NCBI GenBank assembly: GCA_965116785.1
Contig: OZ220731.1
Span: forward strand, 1,922,001 to 1,986,000
Source: Bin87 sp965116785
GTDB taxonomy: Bacteria > Chloroflexota > Dehalococcoidia > Lucifugimonadales > UBA3495
DNA length: 64,000 nt
Reading direction: 5' to 3'
The translations under genes and the position numbers were made by a program. The notes beneath the pieces are model-generated. The model was not told the origin of the DNA, did not search any database, and saw only the letters and a program-made list of their open reading frames with translations. Every line of letters begins with the position of its first letter. Within the stretch, counting starts at the first letter, position 1. Positions 35,394 through 43,177 of the stretch are shown piece by piece.

Positions 35394-36539
35394 TCACCGG
35401 TAGTCGCAGTCGTTCCGTTCGTAAACGTTGTCCGCAAACACCACGTCGTGGTCATCGGTGACGACAATACCGGACTCTCTCGAGCCCGCGATCCGATTGC
35501 CTGAGATGCTGTAATGACGTCTGGGACTGCCAGCGGCATCGCGCGGTTGCCGTGCCGGGTCGCTCCAGAGGCGGATGCCGTTGCGGTTCCCGTCGATGCG
35601 GTTCCCCTCGATGACATTGCCCTGTCCGTGCTCGATAGCGATCCCATCAAAGCGGTTGGACCGGATTTCGTTGCCGCGCACCGTCGAGTTGGTCGAATAA
35701 CCCAGCCAGAACCCGTAGTTCGAATAGTTGGCGATGTTGTCTTCGAAGGTGTTGCCTGAACAAAACACCGCCTCGAACGCGTTGTTGGGCGAATGGCTGG
35801 CGTCATTGCGGGCTATGAAATTATCGTGCGAAGGTTCGCCGTGGTGCCCGCGGATGAAGAAGCCGTCCCCGCTGTAGCGCAGGCTGTTGCCGGTTATCCG
35901 GTTGTGGTTCGAGCCGTCCTCCAACAGTATCCCCGCCGAGTCCGCAGTGTCACACCAGAAGCGGTCGGTGTAGCGGATGCAGTGCTCGGCCCGGTTGTCC
36001 GAAACCTCGTTATGGCTGGACTTCAGCAGGTAGATGCCCACGTTGCCGCAGTATGATGCCTGATTCCCTGAAATCACGTTGTGGTCCGAGCGCACCAGGC
36101 TGACCCCGTTGAAGTTGTTGCCGGTGTGGTTATTCTCGATGACACTGTGCCGAACCCGTCGGAGATATATGCCGCCGCCGAACCCCTCCTCCGAAGGCGC
36201 CTCGATATCGGGCAGCCAGCCGGCGTCCAAAGGATTGGTGTTGTCCGACACCACGCAGCCCCGAATGTTGAGATTGCTCACATGATCGGCGTGTATCCCG
36301 TAGTGGAAGCCTATCACCGTCCCGCTGACGATGCTGACGTCCTTGCAATCGTGAACCCAAATCCCCACTCCGCCGTTCCGCTCACCGTCCAGCACCACAC
36401 CGGATAGGTCCAGCGCCACCCCGTCGGTGCGGATTTCGATGACGGCGCCGGGCGAGGACTGAGCCTCCAGCCCCGGATATTGGGACGGCGCGAACGTGCG
36501 CTCGGTGTACCTGTCCGGGGTCACGCGGACGTCGATCAT
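35394..36539 (-). CDS. right-handed parallel beta-helix repeat protein (NosD-like)
   Basis: 381 residues made almost entirely of PbH1 coils: repeated N-x-I-x-G-N and S-x-x-N-x-V/I-x-x-N units from about residue 50 to the end, as in NosD/CASH-domain carbohydrate-binding proteins and polysaccharide lyases. There is no signal peptide at the chosen start (MIDVRVTPDRY) and no obvious catalytic motif. The start is uncertain because no clear ribosome site is seen. A role in binding or modifying surface polysaccharide is the family norm, but cytoplasmic location would contradict this. Confidence 0.75.
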   Translation of the reverse strand: MIDVRVTPDRYTERTFAPSQYPGLEAQSSPGAVIEIRTDGVALDLSGVVLDGERNGGVGIWVHDCKDVSIVSGTVIGFHYGIHADHVSNLNIRGCVVSDNTNPLDAGWLPDIEAPSEEGFGGGIYLRRVRHSVIENNHTGNNFNGVSLVRSDHNVISGNQASYCGNVGIYLLKSSHNEVSDNRAEHCIRYTDRFWCDTADSAGILLEDGSNHNRITGNSLRYSGDGFFIRGHHGEPSHDNFIARNDASHSPNNAFEAVFCSGNTFEDNIANYSNYGFWLGYSTNSTVRGNEIRSNRFDGIAIEHGQGNVIEGNRIDGNRNGIRLWSDPARQPRDAAGSPRRHYSISGNRIAGSRESGIVVTDDHDVVFADNVYERNDCDYR

Positions 36540-36631
36540 CGGAGTGCACCGGGGCACCTGCCCGAGACAGCGATCACCCACCGAATGCGAGCATCCACCA
36601 CCTTATCGAGGAGAAACCACCGTCGGCCGGG

Positions 36632-36895
36632 TCAGTTGAGGCTGGGCCGGCCTGCCGACCCGGGCCCACCGGAGCTGAACCCAGGGTGGTCGTCCAGGTC
36701 CGAAGCATCATCCTGGTGCTGGCCGCGCAGAACGCAGTGCCCGCAAACCTTGCACACCGGATGCCGGTTGGCGAATTTCGGGTGGGGGATATTGCACGTG
36801 GGGCTATCGGGCTGCTCGCACCGGGGGCACCCGTCACACTTTCGATGGCCAGTCCCCTGGCCGGTCTGGGTTCTTGGCTCCAGTACTGTGACCAT
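36632..36895 (-). CDS. small Cys-rich zinc-ribbon-like protein
   Basis: An 87-residue frame with seven cysteines spaced C20-x2-C23-x2-C26-x7-C34-x13-C48-x2-C51-x2-C54. It is preceded by GAGGGGAAGG 8 bases before ATG 36895. It lies about 100 bases downstream of the LigB-like gene on the same strand. The regular CxxC spacing and ribosome site argue it is real. I do not recognise a family. It could be a zinc or Fe-S protein related to the dioxygenase. Confidence 0.45.
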   Translation of the reverse strand: MVTVLEPRTQTGQGTGHRKCDGCPRCEQPDSPTCNIPHPKFANRHPVCKVCGHCVLRGQHQDDASDLDDHPGFSSGGPGSAGRPSLN

Positions 36896-36997
36896 GATCG
36901 ATGCCTTCCCCTCGGGTTATGACCCACGTGTCCGCTGCACCGGACCAAACCGCCAGCGCAGCGCACTTTGGCCGTTGGGCTGCCGGAACCCGACCTG

Positions 36998-37969
36998 TCA
37001 GTTCCAGATGGCGGCCACGCGGTACGCCAACTGGGTGTTTGACTCTCGCACGTCGACGATCTCCGCCGGAACGTCGCCCAGGATCCCCAACGCAATGATC
37101 CAGTTCAGGATCTCGTGGTCTCCAGAGTCCTGGATCTCCTCGGGGGTGAGTTCCGCCAGCTTGCTCCCTTTGCCGGAGCGCACCATTTCCAGGTAGCGGC
37201 GGTCGGTTTCAACGTCGATCTCCCGGCACTGGAACTTGTGGGCCAGGAAGCTGTGCGACCAGCTGGAGGATGCCACCACCGCAACCCGCTCGTCCCGGGT
37301 GTCCAGGAACCGTCGGATTCCCTGCCCCAATTGGTAGCACCGCTTGGGCGTAGGACGCGGTGGGTAGTCGGGTCCGGCCTCTTCGCCGTAGCAGTTGACG
37401 AACAGGGGCAGCAGCGGGAACCTCCCGTCGGGGTCCAGGAAAACCAGCGGGTTGATGATGGCATGGGCCAATCCCCAGTCCCAGCCCTTGAGGGCGCTGG
37501 AGGACGCCATGTCGAACCCGTCCCGGATCAGGAAGTTTCGCAGGTTTTGGGAGAACTCCTTGGGACACTGGAAGGTGAACTTCGTCTCCGGTTCGGCGTC
37601 CCACAGGTTGGTGCGGGCCGCGCCACGCTGGAAGGGGTAGCCGTCGACTTCGGCGCCGGTGTAAAGGCAGAAGGGGGGCAGGTTGTCCTGCAGGAAGTTC
37701 TCCGCCTGGTCGTCGCCGATCACTATCACAACGTCCGGTTCCCACTCGTGGAGACGGTCGCGCATGACCTTGAACGAATCGATGACCTTCTGCTGGTCGC
37801 TGATGTCCCGGCTCAGCCCGTTGTCGTCTCCCAACTCTGCAAGCAGTTGTGCGGGAGCCTCGTAGCCCGGCACTCGGGCAAATATCCGCTCCCTACCCTT
37901 GGCCCATACTTCGGGCGGCGTCAGGATGATCGGGCCGTGAGAACAGCCCAGACCCAGCAGTTCAGCCAT
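36998..37969 (-). CDS. class III extradiol ring-cleavage dioxygenase (LigB-like)
   Basis: A 323-residue protein of the LigB/protocatechuate 4,5-dioxygenase fold. His11 in LGCSHGPII is the typical N-terminal metal ligand, PDVVIVIGDDQAENF is the conserved central strand, and VVASSSWSHSFL carries the late conserved histidine. The Glu ligand is probably in RRFLDTRDERV or the following helix; this was not resolved. Such enzymes open catechol-type rings with Fe(II) and O2. No partner alpha subunit (LigA) is adjacent. The start MAELLGLG follows AGGAGG closely. Confidence 0.8.
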   Translation of the reverse strand: MAELLGLGCSHGPIILTPPEVWAKGRERIFARVPGYEAPAQLLAELGDDNGLSRDISDQQKVIDSFKVMRDRLHEWEPDVVIVIGDDQAENFLQDNLPPFCLYTGAEVDGYPFQRGAARTNLWDAEPETKFTFQCPKEFSQNLRNFLIRDGFDMASSSALKGWDWGLAHAIINPLVFLDPDGRFPLLPLFVNCYGEEAGPDYPPRPTPKRCYQLGQGIRRFLDTRDERVAVVASSSWSHSFLAHKFQCREIDVETDRRYLEMVRSGKGSKLAELTPEEIQDSGDHEILNWIIALGILGDVPAEIVDVRESNTQLAYRVAAIWN

Positions 37970-38162
37970 TTTGTCCTCCTAATGAGCCGGATTTCTCGCA
38001 TGATTCGGGTGAATATCCGCGATTGTAGGGACACCCACGAAGGACTGTCAATTTGGAATGACCTGTCTTGGGTTGAGGAAGCTCGCCTGAGCATAGCCGC
38101 ACCCTCGGTACGGCTGGAACGGGCACGGCACAGCGCGATGATCAGTACGTATGCCGGACCCG

Positions 38163-38411
38163 TTATTCCGCAGGGATCAGTCCGGCCGCGAGCAGCGCAT
38201 CGCGCAGGGCATCGCCCGAGATGGCGTGCCTGGCGGTCCATCCGGCGCCCGGTTGGCCCGCCGTTCCGCGGGCCCACACGATGAGAACGCCGGCCTCCTC
38301 GTCCATGTCCTCCGGGACCGTGGAACGCTCGATTTGAGATCTGGAAACCATGGCCCATTCCTCGGTGGAGAACATGAGCTGATTGTTGCTGGTGGGCGCC
38401 GGTTCGGGCAT
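38163..38411 (-). CDS. small conserved-looking hypothetical protein
   Basis: 82 residues, acidic, soluble. It sits 38 bases after the dehydrogenase stop on the same strand and is preceded by AGGAGACACTCA. The central part (SRSQIERSTVPEDMDEE) and WARGT are well-formed coding sequence, but no family is recognised. Its place between a DUF1932-type dehydrogenase and a LigB dioxygenase suggests it belongs to that catabolic operon. Confidence 0.6.
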   Translation of the reverse strand: MPEPAPTSNNQLMFSTEEWAMVSRSQIERSTVPEDMDEEAGVLIVWARGTAGQPGAGWTARHAISGDALRDALLAAGLIPAE

Positions 38412-38449
38412 TGAGTGTCTCCTGGTTGGACGTCGGGGTCAGGCCAGCT

Positions 38450-39355
38450 TCAGGCTTGGTTTCCACCGTCCCCGCACGCCGGCACGTGCCGCGCCAGTTG
38501 CTCAATGGTCTCGGTGAAAGTGCGGTCACGGTCCCGCGACTCGGGGAATTCTTCGCCCAAGGGAGTGCTGCCGATGAAACGGTACATTTCCGCCACGCCT
38601 TCAAACAGGTGCGGCGTCATACCCAGTTCCGCGAACGTGTCGCGGATTTCCTCCATCTCGCTGACCCAGCGGCGCGAGCGCGGCGGCACGGTGGGTATGG
38701 TGCGCTCCATGCGCTGCAGTACCGCCTGTTGGCCGGAACCGAACTCCGCCAACAGGGGTTCCGTAAGTCCCATGAGCTCTGCCGCCATCAGCAGCTGGGT
38801 GTACAGCGCCCACGAGCCCTTGGTCATGGCCGCATAGCACATCTTGATGCCCGAAGCCTGCCCCACCGCGCCGTCCAGCTTCAACACCGTGAGGCCCAAG
38901 TCGTTCAGCTGCTCAAACTCCGCCGCGTGCTGACCGGAGGCGTAGAAGTGGGGACTGTAGCCGGGCCGCGGCGGACCGCCGATTATGGACACGTCAACGA
39001 ACCGTCCGCCGGCGTCGGTGATCGTCGGCTCCAGATCCCGCGCCAACTGAGGCGAAATGGCGTTGCACTCTGCGAACAGGGCGTCGGAGCCCGTGGCGGC
39101 CAGTGCGCCGGCGACCTCCTGGCACACTCCAGTCACCGCCGCGGACACGGTCATGGACATTATCAGGTCCGACTGCTCGACCAACTCTTCCATCGTGGCA
39201 ACATCGCGTATTCCGGCCTTGTGAGACAGGGCACGTGTCCTGTCGCTGCGGCCGGCCAGGCACGTGATCACGTCCAGTTCGTTTTCCTGGAGGCGCTGGC
39301 CGACGGCGTGTCCCATGTCGCCGGGACTCAGAACGGCCACGGTGTTGATATCCAT
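38450..39355 (-). CDS. NAD(P)-dependent 6-phosphogluconate/hydroxyisobutyrate dehydrogenase-like protein (DUF1932 C-terminus)
   Basis: A 301-residue beta-hydroxyacid dehydrogenase relative. The Rossmann start is VAVLSPGDMGHAVG, the substrate-loop region is FVDVSIIGGPPRPG, and the catalytic-Lys helix is GQASGIKMCYAAMTKG. The C-terminal segment with PPRSRRWVSEMEEI matches DUF1932. The ATG at 39355 gives the normal N-terminus; an upstream ATG adds six residues. It heads a minus-strand set with the 82-residue protein and LigB, divergent from the sulfurtransferase. It likely oxidises or reduces a small hydroxy acid. Confidence 0.82.
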   Translation of the reverse strand: MDINTVAVLSPGDMGHAVGQRLQENELDVITCLAGRSDRTRALSHKAGIRDVATMEELVEQSDLIMSMTVSAAVTGVCQEVAGALAATGSDALFAECNAISPQLARDLEPTITDAGGRFVDVSIIGGPPRPGYSPHFYASGQHAAEFEQLNDLGLTVLKLDGAVGQASGIKMCYAAMTKGSWALYTQLLMAAELMGLTEPLLAEFGSGQQAVLQRMERTIPTVPPRSRRWVSEMEEIRDTFAELGMTPHLFEGVAEMYRFIGSTPLGEEFPESRDRDRTFTETIEQLARHVPACGDGGNQA

Positions 39356-39511
39356 GAATGCTTTCTCTCGCATGAAACTTTTCAGCCCGCAAACTATAGC
39401 ATGATGGCATGGTCTCCCCGACCGGCACCGGTTGCGAACGACCCTTCATACGGGGATACTGGGGCCACAAACTACCAACTTGCAACTCGCCGGCTGCGGC
39501 TGGAGGTGAAC

Positions 39512-40384
39512 ATGGCGTTCGCGCATCCCGAGTACCTCGTATCCACGGAATGGCTGTCTGAGCACCTGGCCGACGACGACGTCCGGGTCTTCGAGACGAC
39601 CGTCTTCCTTCACCGCGGCGACGGGACGGTTCGTGCCGAGTCTGGCCGGAGCGCCTACGAGACCGGGCACATCCCCGGCGCTGGGTTCCTCGACCTGCAG
39701 GCCGACTTCTCCGACAACGACCAGCCCTATCGCTTCATGATGCCTTCCGCAGCGGCGTTCGCCGAGGCCGCCGGGCGTCACGGCATATCGGAAAACTCGA
39801 AGCTGGTCCTGTACGACCGCCTCGGTTCGCAATGGGCCGCAAGGCTGTGGTGGATGTTCCGCTCGATGGGCTGCCACGGCGCGGTGGTGCTGGACGGCGG
39901 CCTGCGCCGCTGGGCGGCAGAGGGTCGGACGACCTCCACCGAGCCGGCGACCTACGCTCCCGCCGTTTTCAAGCCGACGCCCGACCCGGCGCGCTTTGCC
40001 GATCTGGCCGAGGTGAAGGCATTCATGGAGGACGGCGGCGGAAGTTGCCTGATCAATGCCCTGGGGCGGGACCAGCACTCGGGCGCCGACGGAGGCTCGG
40101 GCTACGGGCGGGCCGGACACATTCCCGGCGCGACCAACGTGCCGTCGGGCGAGTTGACCGATCCCGAGACCGGCCTGTTCCGGCCGGCCGAGGAACTGGC
40201 GGCGCTTTTCGAGGGCGCCGGCGCCGATCCGTCGCAACGCGTTGTCACCTATTGCGGTGGCGGCATAGCTGCATCCAACGATGCCTTCGTGCTCGCCATG
40301 CTGGGCTACGAGAATATCGCCGTGTACGACGCCTCCATGTCCGAGTACGCCGCCGATCCGTCGCTGCCACTGGTGGCGGATTAA
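39512..40384 (+). CDS. thiosulfate/3-mercaptopyruvate sulfurtransferase (two-domain rhodanese)
   Basis: A 290-residue protein with two rhodanese domains. The N-terminal inactive domain carries YETGHIPGAGFLDLQ. The C-terminal active domain carries YGRAGHIPGATNVP and active Cys248 in TYCGGGIAAS. The CGGGIA loop fits neither the classical CRKGVT (thiosulfate) nor the CGSGVT (mercaptopyruvate) loop exactly. GGAGGTGAAC precedes ATG 39512. Sulfur transfer to cyanide or thiol acceptors is expected. Confidence 0.88.
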   Translation: MAFAHPEYLVSTEWLSEHLADDDVRVFETTVFLHRGDGTVRAESGRSAYETGHIPGAGFLDLQADFSDNDQPYRFMMPSAAAFAEAAGRHGISENSKLVLYDRLGSQWAARLWWMFRSMGCHGAVVLDGGLRRWAAEGRTTSTEPATYAPAVFKPTPDPARFADLAEVKAFMEDGGGSCLINALGRDQHSGADGGSGYGRAGHIPGATNVPSGELTDPETGLFRPAEELAALFEGAGADPSQRVVTYCGGGIAASNDAFVLAMLGYENIAVYDASMSEYAADPSLPLVAD

Positions 40385-40472
40385 CCGCGGGCGGCAGATT
40401 CGTCCGCACACCGACGGCGGAGCCTCGTTACCGATCGCCTCGCGGAGTTGACCGCCAAAGGGGAGGTGAGCC

Positions 40473-41531
40473 ATGACCCAGGCCACCATGCTGAATGACA
40501 CCCTGGAATTCGGGCTGTTCGACTGGATCGAATGGGACCAGTCCGGCGCCAGCGACATCTTCGAAAACCGGCTGCGGATGCTGGAGTACGCCGACCGGAG
40601 CGGGTTCTACAGCTACCACCTGGCGGAGCACCACATCACGCCGTTGAGCGTATCGCCCTCGCCGGCGGTGTTCCTGGCGGCGGCGGCACAGCGCACCACC
40701 CGGCTGCGCCTGGGTCCGCTCGTGTTCCTGCTGCCCTTCTACAACCCGATCCGCCTCTACCACGAAATCTGCATGCTGGACAACCTGAGCAACGGGCGAC
40801 TGGACCTCGGCGTCGGTCGGGGCGTTTCCCCCGTGGAGGCCGAAGAGTTCGGCGTCGACCTTGGCATCAGCTGGGAAATGTTCAACGAGCAGATGGACAT
40901 GTTCACCGGCGGTTTCACCACGGGCATGCTCAATTACCAGGGCAAGCACTATCACTACGAGGACATCGAGCTTTGGATTGCGCCCCACCAGAAGCCCTAC
41001 CCGCCGCTGTGGTACGCCAGCAACAACATCGAAACGGTTCCGTGGATGGCTCAGCACGGCTTCAACACCTGCACGGTTTTCGCAGACAATGCCGGCGTCA
41101 AGGCGCATTACGACCTGTACAAGCAGGTGTGGAACGCCGAGCGCATGTCCGACGGGTTGAACAGCCACGTACCGGTTCCCAAGCTGGGACTGGTGCGTCA
41201 CATGTACATCGCGGACACTGAGGAAAAAGCCCGAGCGGAAGCCAGGGCGGCGTACGGCACGTGGTTCCACAACATCGACTACCTGTGGGCCAAGAATGGC
41301 CTCGACCGACTGGGCGCCATGCGCGATTTCGACGCGCTGGAAGCCAAGGACGTGATTATTGTCGGCACCGCGTCGACCGTGCGGGAACGCGTCCAGCGCG
41401 CCATCGACGAGACGGGCATCAACTACTTCTGCCCCATATTCGCGTGGGGAGACCTGACCCCAGACCAGGTGATGGGCTCCATGGAACTGTTCGTCGACCA
41501 GGTGATTCCCAACCTGCGCCCCGGCGGCTGA
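40473..41531 (+). CDS. LLM-class flavin-dependent oxidoreductase (luciferase-like, 1 of 2)
   Basis: A 352-residue luciferase-like monooxygenase, FMN-dependent TIM barrel. Conserved blocks are YSYHLAEHH, RLRLGPLVFLLPFYNP, LSNGRLDLGVGRG and the C-terminal GTASTVRERVQ. Such enzymes use reduced flavin and O2 on alkanesulfonates, ketones or other carbon skeletons. A reductase partner is not obvious nearby. AAGGGGAGGTGAGCC precedes ATG 40473. It is the first gene of a tight plus-strand operon with LUD, isocitrate-lyase-like and GMC genes (gaps of about 38, 37 and 47 bases). Confidence 0.88.
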   Translation: MTQATMLNDTLEFGLFDWIEWDQSGASDIFENRLRMLEYADRSGFYSYHLAEHHITPLSVSPSPAVFLAAAAQRTTRLRLGPLVFLLPFYNPIRLYHEICMLDNLSNGRLDLGVGRGVSPVEAEEFGVDLGISWEMFNEQMDMFTGGFTTGMLNYQGKHYHYEDIELWIAPHQKPYPPLWYASNNIETVPWMAQHGFNTCTVFADNAGVKAHYDLYKQVWNAERMSDGLNSHVPVPKLGLVRHMYIADTEEKARAEARAAYGTWFHNIDYLWAKNGLDRLGAMRDFDALEAKDVIIVGTASTVRERVQRAIDETGINYFCPIFAWGDLTPDQVMGSMELFVDQVIPNLRPGG

Positions 41532-41569
41532 TATCGCGGACACAAGCCTGATACCGACAGGAGCACCTC

Positions 41570-42187
41570 ATGTCCTCCAACGCCACCTACTCCCCGGCCA
41601 CCGCCCACTCGATCAGCCGGACCATCGCGGCCCTGGCTACACGGAACGTCGAAGCCGTGCTGGTGGAAAGCCGCGAGGCCGCCATGGCCAAACTCCTCGA
41701 ATGGGTTCCGGAGGGATCAGAGGTCTACGTCAACACTTCCGAGACGCTGGACACCATCGGCTACACGGAGTACATGCACGGCAACGATCGTTACGCAAAC
41801 CTGCACGACCAGATGATGGCCCATGCCGATCCGGCGGCCCAGCGCGAGTTCCGGCGCAAGACCACCATTGCCGACTATTTCGTCGGCAGCGTCCAGGCCA
41901 TCGCCGAGACCGGCGAGATCGTCGTCGCCAGCGGTTCCGGCAGCCAGATCGGGGCCTACGCCTACGGCGCGAAGCGACTCATCCTCGTGGCCGGCACCCA
42001 GAAGATCTGTCCAAGCCTGGCCGAAGCCGAGGCCCGCACCCGGGGGTTCACCCTGGAGCGTCACGACCGCTGGCTGGAGGGTCGAGGCGCAACTCCCACG
42101 CCCATTGGGAAATACCTGGTCATGGAGCACGAGCCGATGGTTGGCCGCATCTCCATGATCCTCATTCCGGAAAGCCTGGGTTGGTAA
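41570..42187 (+). CDS. LUD-domain protein (LutC/YkgG-like)
   Basis: A 205-residue stand-alone LUD domain. The segments SEVYVNTSETLDTIGY, ADYFVGSVQAIAETGEIV and SGSGSQIGAYAYGAKRLILVAG match the family defined by lactate-utilisation subunit LutC and its relatives. The Fe-S subunits LutA/LutB are not present, so it is not a lactate oxidation operon. The position inside an LLM-isocitrate-lyase-GMC operon suggests a catabolic accessory role. GGAGCACCTC precedes the ATG. Confidence 0.8.
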   Translation: MSSNATYSPATAHSISRTIAALATRNVEAVLVESREAAMAKLLEWVPEGSEVYVNTSETLDTIGYTEYMHGNDRYANLHDQMMAHADPAAQREFRRKTTIADYFVGSVQAIAETGEIVVASGSGSQIGAYAYGAKRLILVAGTQKICPSLAEAEARTRGFTLERHDRWLEGRGATPTPIGKYLVMEHEPMVGRISMILIPESLGW

Positions 42188-42224
42188 ACCGCCCACACAC
42201 GAAACATCGCAAGGGGGAAGAGTG

Positions 42225-43130
42225 ATGCCAGAGAAACAACGCATGACCACCAGGCTCAAGGAGCTGTTCGAGCGTCCGGAGATTTTCGTCCTGGCCGGCG
42301 GCATGAACGCCATGGGCGCGAAGATGGCCGAGGCGCTGGGGTTCGAAGCCTTCTACATGTCGGGCGGCAACACCTCGGCGCAGGTCATGGGCCTGACCGA
42401 GGGTGGCACCAGCATGCGCGACATGGTGGACAACGCCCGGAAAATCGTGAACACCATCGACATTCCGGCGTTTGTGGACATGGACACCGGCTACGGGGAC
42501 GCCATCCAGGTCTACGAGACGGTGAAGGAGTACATCCGCGCCGGGATAGCCGGCACCCACCTGGAGGACCAGACCTACCCGCCCAAGTCCGGCCCCCGTC
42601 GCCGTTGCGTCTCCATTGAGGAGATGGTCGGCAAGCTGCGCGCCGCCATGGACGCCAAGATGGAGTACGACCCCGACTTCGTTATCGTCGCCCGCTGCGA
42701 CTACGCCGGCGTCCCAGGTGCAACCTTCGAGGATGTGATGGAACGCTGCCTGGCTTACAAGGCTGAGACCAACGTGGACGTGGTATGCCCCGCCGTCTCG
42801 TCCTGGGAGGACAACCAGGAAGCCATCCGGCGTATCCCCGGGCCGGTGCTGCCGCTGTTCACCCACGGCAGTCAGACCCACCCTACCCTGGAGGAGTTAC
42901 AGGAAGCCGGAGCCGCCGCGGCGTGGTATCCCGCCCTCACCACCATGGCAGGACTCCAGGCGCAATGGGATTTCCTCAGCGATTTCCAGGACCGCGGCAC
43001 GGCCGCCATCGACGACTTCCTGGCGCAGGCGGCCCAGAGCAAATGGGGCCTCGCCAGCAACGGGGGAATCCTGGGAGCGGACCGCATCCGGGCGATGGAG
43101 GACAAGTACCTGCCTGATCGACCTCTGTAA
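42225..43130 (+). CDS. isocitrate lyase/PEP mutase family protein
   Basis: A 301-residue C-C lyase or phosphonomutase-fold protein. FVLAGGMNAMGAKMAE, the metal-binding VDMDTGYGD and GTHLEDQ are intact. The mobile catalytic loop expected as K-R-C-G-H is RRRCVS: the Cys is kept, but the following Gly-His is Val-Ser. This is compatible with a 2-methylisocitrate- or oxaloacetate-decarboxylase-like relative. The start at 42225 follows AAGGGGGAAGAGTG; a GTG one codon earlier is possible. It is third in the operon. Confidence 0.83.
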   Translation: MPEKQRMTTRLKELFERPEIFVLAGGMNAMGAKMAEALGFEAFYMSGGNTSAQVMGLTEGGTSMRDMVDNARKIVNTIDIPAFVDMDTGYGDAIQVYETVKEYIRAGIAGTHLEDQTYPPKSGPRRRCVSIEEMVGKLRAAMDAKMEYDPDFVIVARCDYAGVPGATFEDVMERCLAYKAETNVDVVCPAVSSWEDNQEAIRRIPGPVLPLFTHGSQTHPTLEELQEAGAAAAWYPALTTMAGLQAQWDFLSDFQDRGTAAIDDFLAQAAQSKWGLASNGGILGADRIRAMEDKYLPDRPL

Positions 43131-43177
43131 GCTCACCATTGCCGGAAGCAGCACCAGCCAATATTGGAGACATTTCA

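Noticed and set aside
38411..39511. Long plus-strand frame running into the sulfurtransferase
   Set aside because: It is antisense to the DUF1932-type dehydrogenase. The sulfurtransferase has its own GGAGG and ATG at 39512.
40428..41543. 371-codon minus-strand frame over the LLM gene
   Set aside because: Shadow of a strongly conserved luciferase-like gene on the other strand.
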